From assembly GCA_020631735.1 (NCBI GenBank), contig CM036199.1:15406834-15470833 (forward strand): a stretch of 64,000 bases of DNA, read 5' to 3'. Under the pieces are notes generated by a model. The model saw only the letters and a program-made list of their open reading frames with translations, did no database searches and was not told the origin of the DNA. This stretch comes from Saccharum officinarum (Eukaryota > Streptophyta > Magnoliopsida > Poales > Poaceae). Position numbers and translations under genes: made by a program. Positions 1 to 10,660 of this stretch are shown here, piece after piece. Within the stretch, counting starts at the first letter, position 1. Each line of letters starts with the position of its first letter.

Positions 1-967
1 TTCTGGAAATCATTTTTCAAATTCCTTTTAAACATCAGCAACTGAAATGCTAGGTGCACCCGTGCAGCGTACACGCGCGTGCGAGGGGAGACAGACAAGG
101 CGGGCCCGTAGGGCAACCGGACCCCACACGTCAGCCACACAGAGGCGGGGGAGGCGCTGACCGCGCGGATCTCGCGCCGGTGAGCTCGCCGGCGGTTGAG
201 GTCACCAGCAGCGGCTTCTCCGCGGAGAGGCGAACTCCACACTGTAGCTTAGGCACCGGAGGAGTCTCTCGGTGAGCTCGATGGCGTGCATGGCGGAGCG
301 GTGGCGCGTTTCACCGATGGTACGCCGGTCCCGGCCATGGCGAAGGAGTTTTGGCGCGCGCGAGGTCCGCGGGGTCAAGGCGGACGTGAAATCGCTGAAA
401 ATTGGAGGGAAGGAGGGAATAGAGCTCCATCCATGGAGGCCCGAGCTCAGCGGCCATGGCGCCGCCATGCAAGGGGAAAACTTGCCCTGGCCTTACCGTG
501 GTGCAAATGAGGGCGAAAACGTGCGCACGGGATGGAGGAGGTCCAGGCGGAACTGAGGTAGAAGCAATCGAGGAAGGGTGGTGCGGTGGCGGAGCTAGAC
601 ACCGGCGGGCTGGGCGACGGCGTGCGGCGGTGAGCGCTCCCGCTCAGCTTGCTGCTACCGTAGAGAGCTGAGCGCGTGAGCGAGGAGGGAGGAAGGGGAC
701 AAAAGAGATGGAGGCGGAGGCAGTGCGCGACCGGGTGGGGGTTAAGGCGAGTCGGAGGCGCCACGCGGCGAGCGTGGTCTGCAGCGGTCGGCCAGCAAGC
801 ACCGCGAGCGGGAGGGAGAGAGGAGGCGCGGCGCGGGCTGGCCCATGAGAGCGAACTAGGCCGCGGCAGCGCGCGGGCGAGTGAGCGGCTGCGGGCAGCG
901 CGCGCGAGAGGAGCTGGGCCGCTTTCGGTCAGCAGGCCGAAAAAGGAGGCGGCGGCCCGCTAGGTGA
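1..967 (+). repeat. GC-rich LTR-like fragment
   Basis: No credible host gene is visible; the open frames are GC-driven and overlap on both strands. The last ~200 bases (GCGAGCGTG..., then a run naming a GGCCGC / AGGCCGAAA / GGCGGCGGCC pattern) resemble the GC-rich part of the Tekay-like LTRs at 33220-33390 and 42090-42255, in the same orientation. I infer a fragment of a related Gypsy LTR, cut by the assembly gap. Assignment is by eye only. Confidence 0.45.
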
Positions 968-1067
968 NNNNNNNNNNNNNNNNNNNNNNNNNNNNNNNNN
1001 NNNNNNNNNNNNNNNNNNNNNNNNNNNNNNNNNNNNNNNNNNNNNNNNNNNNNNNNNNNNNNNNNNN
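968..1067. other. Assembly gap (100 N)
   Basis: Exactly 100 N, the conventional placeholder for a gap of unknown size. By comparison with the right LTR of the Copia element, about 630 bp of the left LTR plus its flank are missing here. Confidence 0.99.
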
Positions 1068-2679
1068 TTACAACAACCGGAGGTGGCCAAGAAACAATCA
1101 CCTTCTCTTGCCAACGCCTCCAACAATCTCCAAGCCGGCTAGGAGCGGTACTCTCCAAGAGTAACAAGAAATCCACCGGCTAAACCACCCACAAGTGCCA
1201 CTAGATGCCCTCAAGCTATGCAATGCACTTTGGGATCACTCAATCTCACTTTTGATTTGCAATCAGCAAGAGAGATGAGTGGGAGGAGGTAGCTCTAGCT
1301 CAAAGGATGCACAAGAGTGTTAGAAATACCAAGAGACCTCCCCAAGGGCCGGCCAACGAGTATTTTATAAGCACCCCAAACAAATAGAGCCGTTGCACTC
1401 ACTGACCGTTTTTTTCGGGACGACCGGACGCGCCGGTCGAAACTGACCGGACGCGCTCAACCGCGTCCGGTCGCCTGCGACGTCCACGTGCCCTCAAATT
1501 TCAAATGCGACCGTTAGATCCTCCAACGGTCACTGCGCGCCAACGGTCAAACGCTATGACCGGACGCGCTCTCAATCGACCGGACGCGCCGGTCGCACAG
1601 CACGCGCGCGCGAAGCAACGACGCGGACGCGCTCTCCGCAAAACGAACCCGGACGCGACAGTGCCAGCGTCCGGTCGGAGTCCAGTAAGCTCCCTCGACG
1701 ACCGGACGCGTCCGATCGCGGTGACCGAACGCGCCCCGCGTCCGATCGTCCTGCGAACCGCAGTTCCTTCTGGGCACTTGACCGGACGCGCCGTCCCGCG
1801 AGTGACCGGACGCGCCGGTTGCAAACCCTAGCCCGCGCGCCGATACCGCGCTGTACTGACCGGACGCGTCCGGTCACACCGTGACCGCGTCCGGTGCAGC
1901 GTCCGGTCACCTCAGCCCCGTTCGCCTCCGTTTCTTTTCGACTTTCGGCGTAGTGGAAAATAGGCATTTCATTTCCCGAAATCGCCTGAATCCCGCTCAC
2001 ACGCTCGCGGAGGGAGAGAGGAACCCAAACCCCTCTCTACCCGCAAACCACAGCGCGACCAACGCCACTTTGCAAATGTGCCACACCATCAAGTGTACAT
2101 CTCCATGTGCTTGTGTGTTAGCTTTTTCTCAATCATTTTCAAAGGTTTTCCAATTAGCTCACTAGGCCCTACATGCAATGCACTTCATGAATTCACCTAG
2201 TGGCACCGTGCATCGAATAACCGATAAGACTTCCCCTCTTAATAGTTCAGCTATCGATCCTAAACCACTCACACCCTCTATGGTGTCTTGAGTGTAAAAC
2301 AAAATGGCCCTATGGTTATACCTTTGCCTTGAGCCCATTTTGTTTCTCCAAATGATATGATCCACTTCATATCATCACATGACCGTCTCGATCCATCGAC
2401 CTTGACTTCACTTGCTCTTCACCGTTGCATCGGTCCGTCGGCGCTAAGTCTTGCTCAAGCTTCACCATCGCATGGTCCTTCGCTTCGAAGCCTCGACTTG
2501 CCCTTCACCTTCACAACCGGTCCATCGAGCCAAGCCTCATCTTGGTCTTCACCATCTTGGTCATATGAGTCAATGTCATGTCTCATATGCAATGACCACC
2601 TTTATCTAAATCATCCACTTAGATACAAAGGTTAGTCCTAGGTTTCATCAATTAGCCAAAACCAAACTAGGGACTTTCA
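1068..2679 (-). repeat. 3' LTR of the Copia element (truncated by the gap)
   Basis: Matches 9806-11432 along its whole length and ends on the plus strand in ...GACTTTCA, so the LTR starts TGAAAGTCC on the element strand. The outer ~630 bp are missing in the gap. Compared with the right LTR it has many one-base losses in GC-rich runs. Confidence 0.9.
1420..1915. promoter_or_regulatory. GACCGGACGCG palindrome cluster in the 3' LTR
   Basis: About a dozen copies of ACCGGACGCG or its reverse complement, several arranged head to head as complete palindromes such as GACCGGACGCGTCCGGTC, in under 500 bases. Sireviruses are known to carry conserved CCGG-type palindromic repeats in their LTRs. The cluster lies directly upstream of the LTR core promoter on the element strand; a regulatory role is inferred. 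Confidence 0.6.
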
Positions 2680-3870
2680 ATCTCCCCCTTTTGGTAATTG
2701 ATGACAACCCTCACAAAGATGATCTTGATAATAAAAGTTTAAACTTGTCATACTTGTCCAATCATTTTGCTCATAAGTAAAGTTTGGACAATTATCACAA
2801 GCTCGGTTTTGGTAGCATTAGCTCCCCCTACATATGTGCATAGAGTTTGGATTGAAAGCTTTGCACATATGCATGGATAGAAATGTTGGGAGAGTAATTC
2901 TACCAAAATGATGCTATGGTGTAAGAAATGGACCTTTGAAGCGTGATACCAATCGGAGTTGCCTTTTACACCATCCTTAGCATCATGAAGTAACTAGACA
3001 TCCATCAAAACTCAAGAACCCCGTGAGATCAACATTATATGTAAAGGTTCTTGGACCACTTGTAAAGCTAACCACTTGTAAAGCTTTAGGCAAGTCTAGA
3101 TACCACATGTAAACTATTCTATGCATGCTAGTAGATCATTTCATCATCCAATTTCTATACTAGCATTGCACCACACAAGCATGTATATTGAATTTAAATA
3201 CATGTGCAATGAGCAAGTCATATGAGAATGCACAAACAAATGCAACAACTTTGTTTATGAGCTTGCTCCCCCTACTTGTGTGCATCAACAAATTTTATTT
3301 ACCCCTTTATCAAGTTGAATCATCTTTTTCTCATCATAAATTTTATTTACCCTTTATCAAGTTGAATCATCTTTTTCTCTCCCCTTTTGTCAACAACTTA
3401 CCCAAAAAGGGATCAAATTGTGGAGAGAAGGAAAAGTGTTTGATGGAGTAGATTGAAATTAATTCGATACCACATGTAAGGTTAAAAAATTTATCAAATT
3501 TGGTTTAACCTAGAATACTTGCCAAAGATATTTAATTCGATTTGAACCAAAGACAAGCTTCTTCACTCCTCAAAATAAGGGTTATCTTGCCTATGTTGAA
3601 TTAAACACTTATAGCAAATCTTCTAGATTCAACACTAGGTTTACAAGCTCACAAACATGTCATATGCCACCACTAGATCAAAATAAGCATAGAAGCAATA
3701 GTGGTAACATATATCCATCAAATTCATTTGATTTATCATGAATGCTTATGCGTACCACTTATTATGTCTACATGCTCTATCAAGTCCTTAGCATAGGATG
3801 AAAGACATGTCAATCAATTTTACCTTGCAATGTCGAAGGAGAGGCATGTCAATAAGTGGGTGGGGTGCAT
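2680..3870 (-). other. Non-coding region with repeated polypurine tracts before the 3' LTR
   Basis: No long ORF. On the element strand AAGGGGGAGAT abuts the LTR (2680-2690), and AGGGGGAGC recurs at about 2821-2828 and 3264-3272, with AAAAGGGGAG near 3377-3386. Plus-strand priming uses the tract next to the LTR; multiple extra tracts are a known Sirevirus trait. No env-like ORF is visible. Confidence 0.7.
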
Positions 3871-4374
3871 TCAACTCATGTTTGAGAAATCAAGAATGTT
3901 CAATTCATTCCTTAGCTTGCAAAACCTCTTTTCATCAAGTGGCTTAGTGAGAATATCGGCAAGTTGATCATCGGTGCCAACACTTTCAATGGCAATATCT
4001 CCCTTTTGTTGATGATCTCTAATGAAATGATGTCTTATGTCAATATGCTTTGTTCTTCCATGTTGAACCGGGTTTTGTATCATCTTGATTGCACTCTCAT
4101 TATCACATAGCAACGGCACATTCTTGAAGTTGAGGCCATAATCCTTCAAAGTTGATTTCATCCATAGCAATTGTGCACAACAACTCCCCGCACTCACATA
4201 TTCGGCTTCGGCGGTAGAGATTGCCACACTATTTTGTTTCTTTGAGGACCATGACACAAGTGATCTTCCAAGTAATTGACATGTGCCACTTGTGCTTTTC
4301 CTATTGATCTTGCAACCCCCATAGTCGGAGTCCGAATATCCAATCAATTCAAACTTTGACCCTTGGGATACCAT
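3871..4374 (-). pseudogene. Copia RNase H fragment
   Basis: Encodes the C-terminal RNase H domain of Copia Pol. Visible motifs are the SDSDYGG start, RKSTSGTC, AISTAEAEY, DNESAI and the conserved TKHIDIRHHFIRD, ending LADILTKPLDEKRF, all classic Copia RNase H signatures. It is in a different frame from the RT segment at 4344-5540, with which it overlaps by about 30 bases; the junction sits at the WYPKG / GSKFELIGYSDSD transition, where intact relatives read straight through. A single-base indel near 4355-4365 is therefore inferred. The domain itself looks complete. Confidence 0.85.
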
Positions 4375-5540
4375 AGTCCAACATTTCTTGTTTGCTTCAA
4401 GTACCTCAATATTCTTTTTGCCGCCGTGAGATGACTTTCTCTAGGTGAGGCTTGATATCTAGCACACATGCAAACACTAAACATGACATCCGGCCTTGAT
4501 GCGGTGACATAGAGTAGACTTCCAATCAAAGACCGATATTCCTTTTGATTCACCATTTTGCCATCAAGATCACTATCCAAATTGCCATTTGTGCCCATTG
4601 GAGTTGAAATTGGCTTTGCATCTTGCATTCCAAACTTCTTCAACATGTCCCTTATGTATTTCCCTTGACTCACAAATGTCCCATTCTTCAATTGCTTGAC
4701 TTGGAGACCAAGGAAGTAGCTAAGTTCACCAATCATAGACATTTCAAACTCTTTGGCCATCATAGCACCAAATTCTTCACAATAAGCTTGATCGGTTGAT
4801 CCAAAGATGATGTCATCAACATATATTTGCACTATGAATAGATCATTTCCAATCTTCTTGGTGAATAGAGTAGTATCAACCTTGCCCATTTTGAATCCCT
4901 TAGAGAGAAGGAAATCCCTTAGCCTCTCATACCATGCTCTAGGTGCTTGCTTTAAGCCATATAAAGCCTTCTTCAACTTGTAGACATGGTTGGGTTTCTT
5001 GTCATCTTCAAATCCGGGCGGTTGCTCAACAAATACTAACTCATTGATGATCCCATTGAGAAATGCACTTTTGACATCCATTTGATATAGTTTGATATTG
5101 TGTGCACAAGCATAAGCCAATAGAATCCTTATTGCCTCCAATCTTGCCACGGGAGCATATGTCTCATCATAGTCAAGACCTTCAACTTGAGTGTAACCTT
5201 GAGCAACTAGTCTTGCTTTGTTTCTCACTACAATGCCATCTTGATCTTGCTTGTTTTTAAACACCCACTTGGTTCCAATCACATTGTAGTCATTTGGCCT
5301 TTCTACCATCTCCCAAACATCATTTCTTGTGAAATTGTTAAACTCTTCTTGCATAGCCATGATCCAATCGGCATCCCTCAAAGCTTCTTCTATCTTCTTT
5401 GGTTCTATGGTTGACACAAATGATGCATGCTCACAAAACATAGTCAATCTTGATCTTGTTTGCACACCACTTCTAATATCACCAATAACACTATTAATGG
5501 GGTGATCTCTTGCAACATGTTGTGGTTGGAGTACTTGCAC
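4344..5540 (-). pseudogene. Copia reverse transcriptase fragment
   Basis: Reverse transcriptase domain of Pol. Order visible: the DADWIMAMQEEF entry motif, GTKWVFKNK, ARLVAQGYTQ, the catalytic aspartate in YQMDVKSAFLNG, the QPPGFE motif, YGLKQAPRAWY, and the catalytic YVDDIIFGS, followed by SYFLGLQVKQ and the SLLYVTASRPDV connection. All key RT residues are present. It is frameshifted relative to both the integrase segment (5444-6529) and RNase H (3871-4374), so a full-length polyprotein cannot be made from this copy as sequenced. Confidence 0.88.
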
Positions 5541-6529
5541 TTGATTGCTTGAGCTTGGTTGATCACTTGATGTATCTCGATGAGAAGAACTAGCACCATA
5601 ATTTGCACTTGAGAGTCACTAACTAGCTTGAATGGTGAATTGAGCACTTGATCTTTATCATCATCTTGAATATCAATTACTTGCTTTGCTCTAATGTCCC
5701 CAATGTCCATGTTCTTCATTGCTTCCACCAATTGAGTTCCACCAACATCATCTAGATTCTCTTCTTCATCTTGTGACCCATTGGTTTCATCAAATTGCAC
5801 ATCATGGACTTCTTCTAGAATGCCACTTGAGTTGTTCCAAACTCTATAAGCTTTGCTTGTAGTTGAATAACCAAGTAGGAACCCCTCATCACATCTCTTG
5901 TCAAACTTCCCCAATCTAGTGCCCTTCTTCAAGATATAGCATTTGCAACCAAACACCCTAAAGTAAGAAATATTGGGCTTTCTTCCATGAAGTAACTCAT
6001 ATGGGGTCTTCTCTAGCAATGGATGACAATATAGTCTATTGATGTAGTAGCAAGCGGTATTGATTGCTTCATCCCAAAATGATTGACTCACATTGTACTC
6101 ATGAAGCATTGATCTAGCCATATCAAGCAATGTTCTATTCTTCCTCTCAACTAGGCCATTTGATTGTGGAGTGTACTTGGCCGAGAATTGATGTCCAATA
6201 CCATAATGATCACAAAGTTCTTCAATTCTTGTATTCTTGAACTCACTTCCATTGTCACTTCTCACTTTCTTGATTCTAATCTCAAACTCATTGTGAACTC
6301 TAGTGAGAAATGTCTTGAAGGTGTCAAACACTTCACTTTTGTCACTAAGAAAGAATACCCATGTGAATCTTGTGAAGTCATCCACTATGACAAAGCCATA
6401 CTTGTTACCGCCTATGCTTGTATATGTTGTTGGTCCAAATAGATCCATGTGCATCAACTCAAATGCTTTGCATGTGCTCATTGTACTCTTCTTTGGATGT
6501 GAGCTTCCAACTTGCTTCCCGCTTGACAT
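5444..6529 (-). pseudogene. Copia integrase core fragment
   Basis: Integrase catalytic core (DDE). Visible: HMDLFGPT (first Asp), VRSDNGSEF (second Asp), and YTPQSNGLVERKN (catalytic Glu region), then the FDKRCDEGFLLGYS motif and a variable C-terminal tail that dissolves into low-complexity residues after a frameshift near 5600. The N-terminal zinc-binding HHCC part is in another frame upstream (6478-7068). Function in intact elements is insertion of cDNA into host DNA. Confidence 0.85.
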
Positions 6530-7068
6530 GCACTACAAAGCTTATTCTTCTCAAATTCAACATCTTTCAAACCATTGACAAGATTGTGAGTTGTAAGCTT
6601 CTTCAATTGTTTCATGCCAACATGACCAAGCCTTCTATGCCAAAGCCAACCCATGCTTGATTTGGAGACTAAGCAAGTTGTCAAAGAAGTTTCTCTAGCA
6701 TTGAAGTCAACTAGGTAGAGATTCTCATATCTAAAGCCCTTGAATGCCACATTTGAACCATCCACACTAATAACTTCCACATCATCAACCCCAAAGATGC
6801 ATTTGTAGCCTAGATCACATATTTGTGCCACGGATAGAAGATTGAAATCCAAACTTTCAACTAGCAACACATTGGAGATACTCATATCATTTGATATTGC
6901 AATCTTGCCCAAGCCAATAACCTTACCTTTCTTGTTATTGCCAAATGTGATAGAATCAACACCACTATCATTGTCATTGAATGAATCAAACATTCTTGAT
7001 GTACCGGTCATGTGTTGAGTGCACCCACTATCAATAATCCAATGCCTTCCTCCGGCTTTGTAATTGAC
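6478..7068 (-). pseudogene. Copia protease and integrase zinc-finger fragment
   Basis: Starts near 7068 with a frame containing WIIDSGCTQHMTG, the aspartic protease active site (D-S-G), followed by the SNVLLV and NLLSVAQ protease motifs. It then enters the integrase N-terminus with WHRRLGHVG and, ~30 residues later, LCSACQAG, giving the HHCC zinc-binding set. The frame ends at QAG where intact relatives continue into KQVGSSHPKK, which is found one frame over (6529 downward). A one-base deletion near 6515-6522 explains it. Confidence 0.82.
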
Positions 7069-7129
7069 CTACAAGCAAATCAATGAAGCTTAGGTACCCA
7101 TTTTTGCTTGGGTCCTTGTAGGTTAGTAA

Positions 7130-7390
7130 CTAAGCTCTTTGTACCCAAATAGCCTTCTTCTTTGGGCCCACAATTGGTGTACCAACAAACTTAGCTTGCA
7201 CACCCTTCACACCCTTGGTAAGCACATAGCAAGAATCAAAAGGTATAGCATTAACAAGGTTCTTGCTTTGATTCTTTTTATTGCAATTATGCTCTAGGTG
7301 CCCAACTTGCTTGCATCTAGTGCAAAACCGACCATTGCCCTTCACAAAGCTAGGCTTTGGAGTTGCAAAGGCCGACTTGCCTTTCTTGGG
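7130..7390 (-). pseudogene. Gag tail with second zinc knuckle (frameshifted)
   Basis: Contains CTRCKQVGHLEHNC, a CX2CX4HX4C zinc knuckle, followed by a lysine-rich stretch and KKKAIWV. In relatives this is continuous with Gag; here it is offset by one base from the gag frame. The break lies near 7381-7392, where Gag reads YTPRKA while the downstream frame reads KGKSAFATPKPSFVKG. Zinc knuckles bind element RNA during packaging. Confidence 0.72.
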
Positions 7391-9117
7391 GTGTAGCCCA
7401 ATCCCTCTTTGTTAAGAGAGAACCTTTGGCTACCCAAGCACTTAAGCAAGCGGGCCTCACCACCATAGGCCTTGCCTAGGGCGTGAGTGAGCTCATCCAC
7501 CTCTCTCTTGAGAGTCTCATTCTCAACCATTAGTGAGGCATCACAAGTGAAACCATCACTAGTAGTAGAGGTAGAGTTGGTGGTGGTGGATGAAGAGCTA
7601 CAAGAAGGGTTAGCATTTGACATGATGATAGGTTCATTAAAGGATTCATCAATTATATCACATGTAACACCTATATCACATGATACAACAACCTCCTTCT
7701 TTTCTTGTTGCTCAAGTAGCAATGAGTGAGCCTTTTCAAGCTTGAAATGAGCCTTACCAAGATCCTCATGGTCTTCCACTAGACTCTCATGAGTGGTCTT
7801 AAGCTCACTAAGAACTTTCTCAAGTATTGCTACTTTCATTGAAAGCTTCTTACACTCCTTGTTCTTGGCAATAGCTATGTCTCTAGTTTGTTGCATCAAG
7901 TCATATAGTTGTTCTTTAGTTGGTTCATCATCATCATTTTTATTATCATTATCACTATCATGAGCATATTCCATTTCACTTTCATCATCACTCTCATCAT
8001 ATAATACCTTAGCTTCTTTAGCCATGAAGCATGAAGATGATGAATCAAATAGTGATGGCTTCTTGTTGATAGCAATGGAAGCAAAAGCCTTGTTGGATGA
8101 TTCTTCTTCTTCCTCATCATCACTTTCCCAAGTGATCACATAGGCACTATTTTTGCCTTTCTTGAATGTCATCTTGGCCTCTCTCTTCTTCTTCTCAAAC
8201 TTGCCCCTCTTGTTGTTCTTCTTCTTGTCATAGGGACATTTGGCTTGAAGATGTTCGGTGCTATCACAATTGAAGCACTTCCTTTGTTGCTCATTGCTCT
8301 TGAAATTGTCATTTCTCTTTTTGAAGCCTCTTCTTTTGATAAACATTTTGCCAATGTTTTTGACAACTAGAGCAAGTGCCTCATCATCAACTTCCAATTC
8401 TTCATCTTCTTCGTTGTCATCTTCTTCTTGAATTGAAGCTTTGCCCTTTGAGGAGGTGGCCTTGAATGCCACAGTCTTCTTCTTCTTTTCATCCTCCTTC
8501 TCATCAACATCTTGATCATACTTGTCAAAGGTCAATACCTCTCCAAGCAAATCATTGGGCTTCATTGTTTCAAGCCCATCTCTTTGTAGCATCATGATCA
8601 ACATCTTGAATCTTTTAGGTAATCTCAACAAGAACTTGTGGCAAAAATCTTGGTCTTTAGTCTTGTGCCCTAAGCTCTTGAGATCATTCACAATGACTTG
8701 CAATCTATGAAACATCTCTAAGATTGCTTCTTCTTCTTTCATCTTGAAGTTCTCAAACTCACTATTGAGCCCATATAGCTTGGCACTCTTTACAACCTTA
8801 GTGCCCTCATATGTTTCACTTAACCTTGTCCACACTTCATTTGCCAATTCTAAATCCTTGATGCCCTCAAATACTTTTGTGTCAATATTATTGTAAAGTG
8901 TATTGAGAGCCATTCTATTACATGTTCTATTTGCTCTATCTTCATCGGTGAGATGATCGGGATCAATGATAGCAAAATCATTCTCGGTGACTTGCAATAC
9001 TCTCTCATGAATAGAACCAAGGTACATTGTCATTTTTCTCTTCCAATGAGCAAAAGAACTAACACCATCAAAGAACGGTGGCTTGCCCCCAACATGATTG
9101 AACACAATTTGAGCCAT
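7342..9117 (-). CDS. Sirevirus-type Gag, 591 codons (C-terminus frameshifted)
   Basis: Structural Gag of the Copia element. The N-terminal half has the conserved Copia UBN2-type fold region: FDGVSSFAHWKRKM near residue 18, then an NALNTLYNNI / EVWTRLSETYEG region and FHRLQVIVNDLKSLG, ending around residue 190. A CCHC zinc knuckle, CFNCDSTEHLQAKC, lies near residue 280. It is followed by long acidic stretches and a coiled-coil-like region, giving the large Gag typical of Sireviruses. The start at 9117 lies ~45 bases inside the primer-binding site, as expected. The last ~15 residues are out of frame relative to the tail at 7130-7390. Confidence 0.85.
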   Translation of the reverse strand: MAQIVFNHVGGKPPFFDGVSSFAHWKRKMTMYLGSIHERVLQVTENDFAIIDPDHLTDEDRANRTCNRMALNTLYNNIDTKVFEGIKDLELANEVWTRLSETYEGTKVVKSAKLYGLNSEFENFKMKEEEAILEMFHRLQVIVNDLKSLGHKTKDQDFCHKFLLRLPKRFKMLIMMLQRDGLETMKPNDLLGEVLTFDKYDQDVDEKEDEKKKKTVAFKATSSKGKASIQEEDDNEEDEELEVDDEALALVVKNIGKMFIKRRGFKKRNDNFKSNEQQRKCFNCDSTEHLQAKCPYDKKKNNKRGKFEKKKREAKMTFKKGKNSAYVITWESDDEEEEESSNKAFASIAINKKPSLFDSSSSCFMAKEAKVLYDESDDESEMEYAHDSDNDNKNDDDEPTKEQLYDLMQQTRDIAIAKNKECKKLSMKVAILEKVLSELKTTHESLVEDHEDLGKAHFKLEKAHSLLLEQQEKKEVVVSCDIGVTCDIIDESFNEPIIMSNANPSCSSSSTTTNSTSTTSDGFTCDASLMVENETLKREVDELTHALGKAYGGEARLLKCLGSQRFSLNKEGLGYTPRKASRPLQLQSLAL

Positions 9118-9162
9118 TTTTCACACCGAAGGATGTTAAGCCTTGATTAAAATAGTGACCAC

Positions 9163-9175
9163 GGCTCCGATACCA
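9163..9175 (-). other. Primer-binding site (initiator Met tRNA)
   Basis: On the element strand TGGTATCGGAGCC lies two bases after the end of the 5' LTR. It matches the usual TGGTATCAGAGC complement of plant initiator tRNA-Met with one mismatch. It fixes the minus-strand orientation. Confidence 0.88.
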
Positions 9176-10096
9176 CTTGTAAGGTCCTAGATGGCTAGAG
9201 GGGGGTGAATAGCCTATAAAAAATTCTACAAGCACCACTAAGCAAACTTGTTAGAATAACAAACGGCGTAAAGCGAGTTTTGCTTAGCCAAAGGTTGTGA
9301 TGCAAGCCTCCTATCCACAAGTCTAGTAGATTATGATCTCTAGTTCACACAAGTGCTAAGTCACTAACTTACACTAGTGAGCAAGCTAACAACTACTAGA
9401 AAAGGCTACCACTAGAGCTACATAAGATAATCTAGTAAAAGTAAATGCGAGAGAGAGGATTGTGAATCTTATACCGACGGTGGAGTGAAGATGTTGCCAA
9501 TCACCAAGATGATATACAATCAATTAATATTGACAACAACACAATATGTAGACCAATCACCGGGAGACAAGAGACACAATATTTTTGTTCACCCGGTGTT
9601 CACTTGTGCACCGACAAGCTACGTCACCGGTTGTGTCGACCAACACTTAGATGGTTCCTCGGTGTGACCCTCAAGTCACTTGCCCCTCAAGGCACGCCCC
9701 GCAAGGCACCGCAAGACACCACTCTCAAGTGAGGTAACTCAATGACACGCGCAATCCAATAGAGTTGCTTTTGGCGTCCCGCCGAGGAAAGCACAAGAAC
9801 CTCTTACAAACAACCGGAGGTGGCCAAGAACAATCACCTTCTCTTGCCAACGCCTCCAACAATCTCCAAGCCGGCTAGGAGCGGTACTCTCCAAGAGTAA
9901 CAAGAAATCCACCGGCTAAACCACCCACAAGTGCCACTAGATGCCCTCAAGCTATGCAATGCACTTTGGGATCACTCAATCTCACTTTTGATTTGCAATC
10001 AAGCAAGAGAGATGAGTGGGAGGAGTAGCTCTAGCTCAAAGGATGCACAAGAGTGTTAGAAATGCCAAGAGACCTCCCCAAGGGCCGGCCAACGAG

Positions 10097-10104
10097 TATT
10101 TATA
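10097..10104 (-). promoter_or_regulatory. LTR TATA box
   Basis: TATAAATA on the element strand, followed by CTCGTTGGCCGGC. The same TATA context occurs at 63734-63741 in the opposite-strand LTR. Start of transcription ~30 bases downstream is inferred. Confidence 0.65.
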
Positions 10105-10149
10105 AGCACCCCAAACAAATAGAGCCGTTGCCACTCCACTGACCGTTTT

Positions 10150-10660
10150 TTTCCGGGACGACCGGACGCGCCGGTCGAAACTGACCGGACGCGCTCAACC
10201 GCGTCCGGTCGCCCTGCGACGTCCACGTGTCCCTCAAATTTCAAATGCGACCGTTAGATCCTCCAACGGTCACTGCGCGCCAACGGTCAAACGCTATGAC
10301 CGGACGCGCTGCTCAACCGACCGGACGCGCCGGTCGCACAGCACCGCGCGCGCGAAGCAACGACCGGACGCGCTCCTCGCAACGACCGGACGCGACAGTG
10401 CCAGCGTTCGGTCGGAGTCCAGTAAGCTCCCTCGACGACCGGACGCGTCCGATCGCGTGTGACCGAACGCGCCCCGCGTCCGATCGTCCTTGCGAACCGT
10501 AGTTCCTTCTGGGCACTTGACCGGACGCGCCGGTCCCGCGAGTGACCGGACGCGCCGGTTGCAAACCCTAGCCCGCGCGCCCGATACCGCGCTGTACTGA
10601 CCAGACGCGTCCGGTCACACCGTGACCGCGTCCGGTGCAGCGTCCGGTCACCTCAGTGAC
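10150..10660. promoter_or_regulatory. GACCGGACGCG palindrome cluster in the 5' LTR
   Basis: Roughly a dozen ACCGGACGCG or GCGTCCGGT sites, including several GACCGGACGCGCCGGTC-type palindromes, ending about 50 bases upstream of the LTR TATA box on the element strand. Likely the counterpart of the CCGG-type palindromic repeats described in Sirevirus LTRs. Confidence 0.6.

Noticed and set aside
7896..8123. Met-rich 75-codon minus ORF inside gag
   Set aside because: Out-of-frame reading of the acidic, GAT-rich gag segment.
10150..10660. Possible CRISPR-like array of CCGGACGCG repeats
   Set aside because: Repeats are ~10 bases, irregularly spaced and inside a plant retrotransposon LTR.
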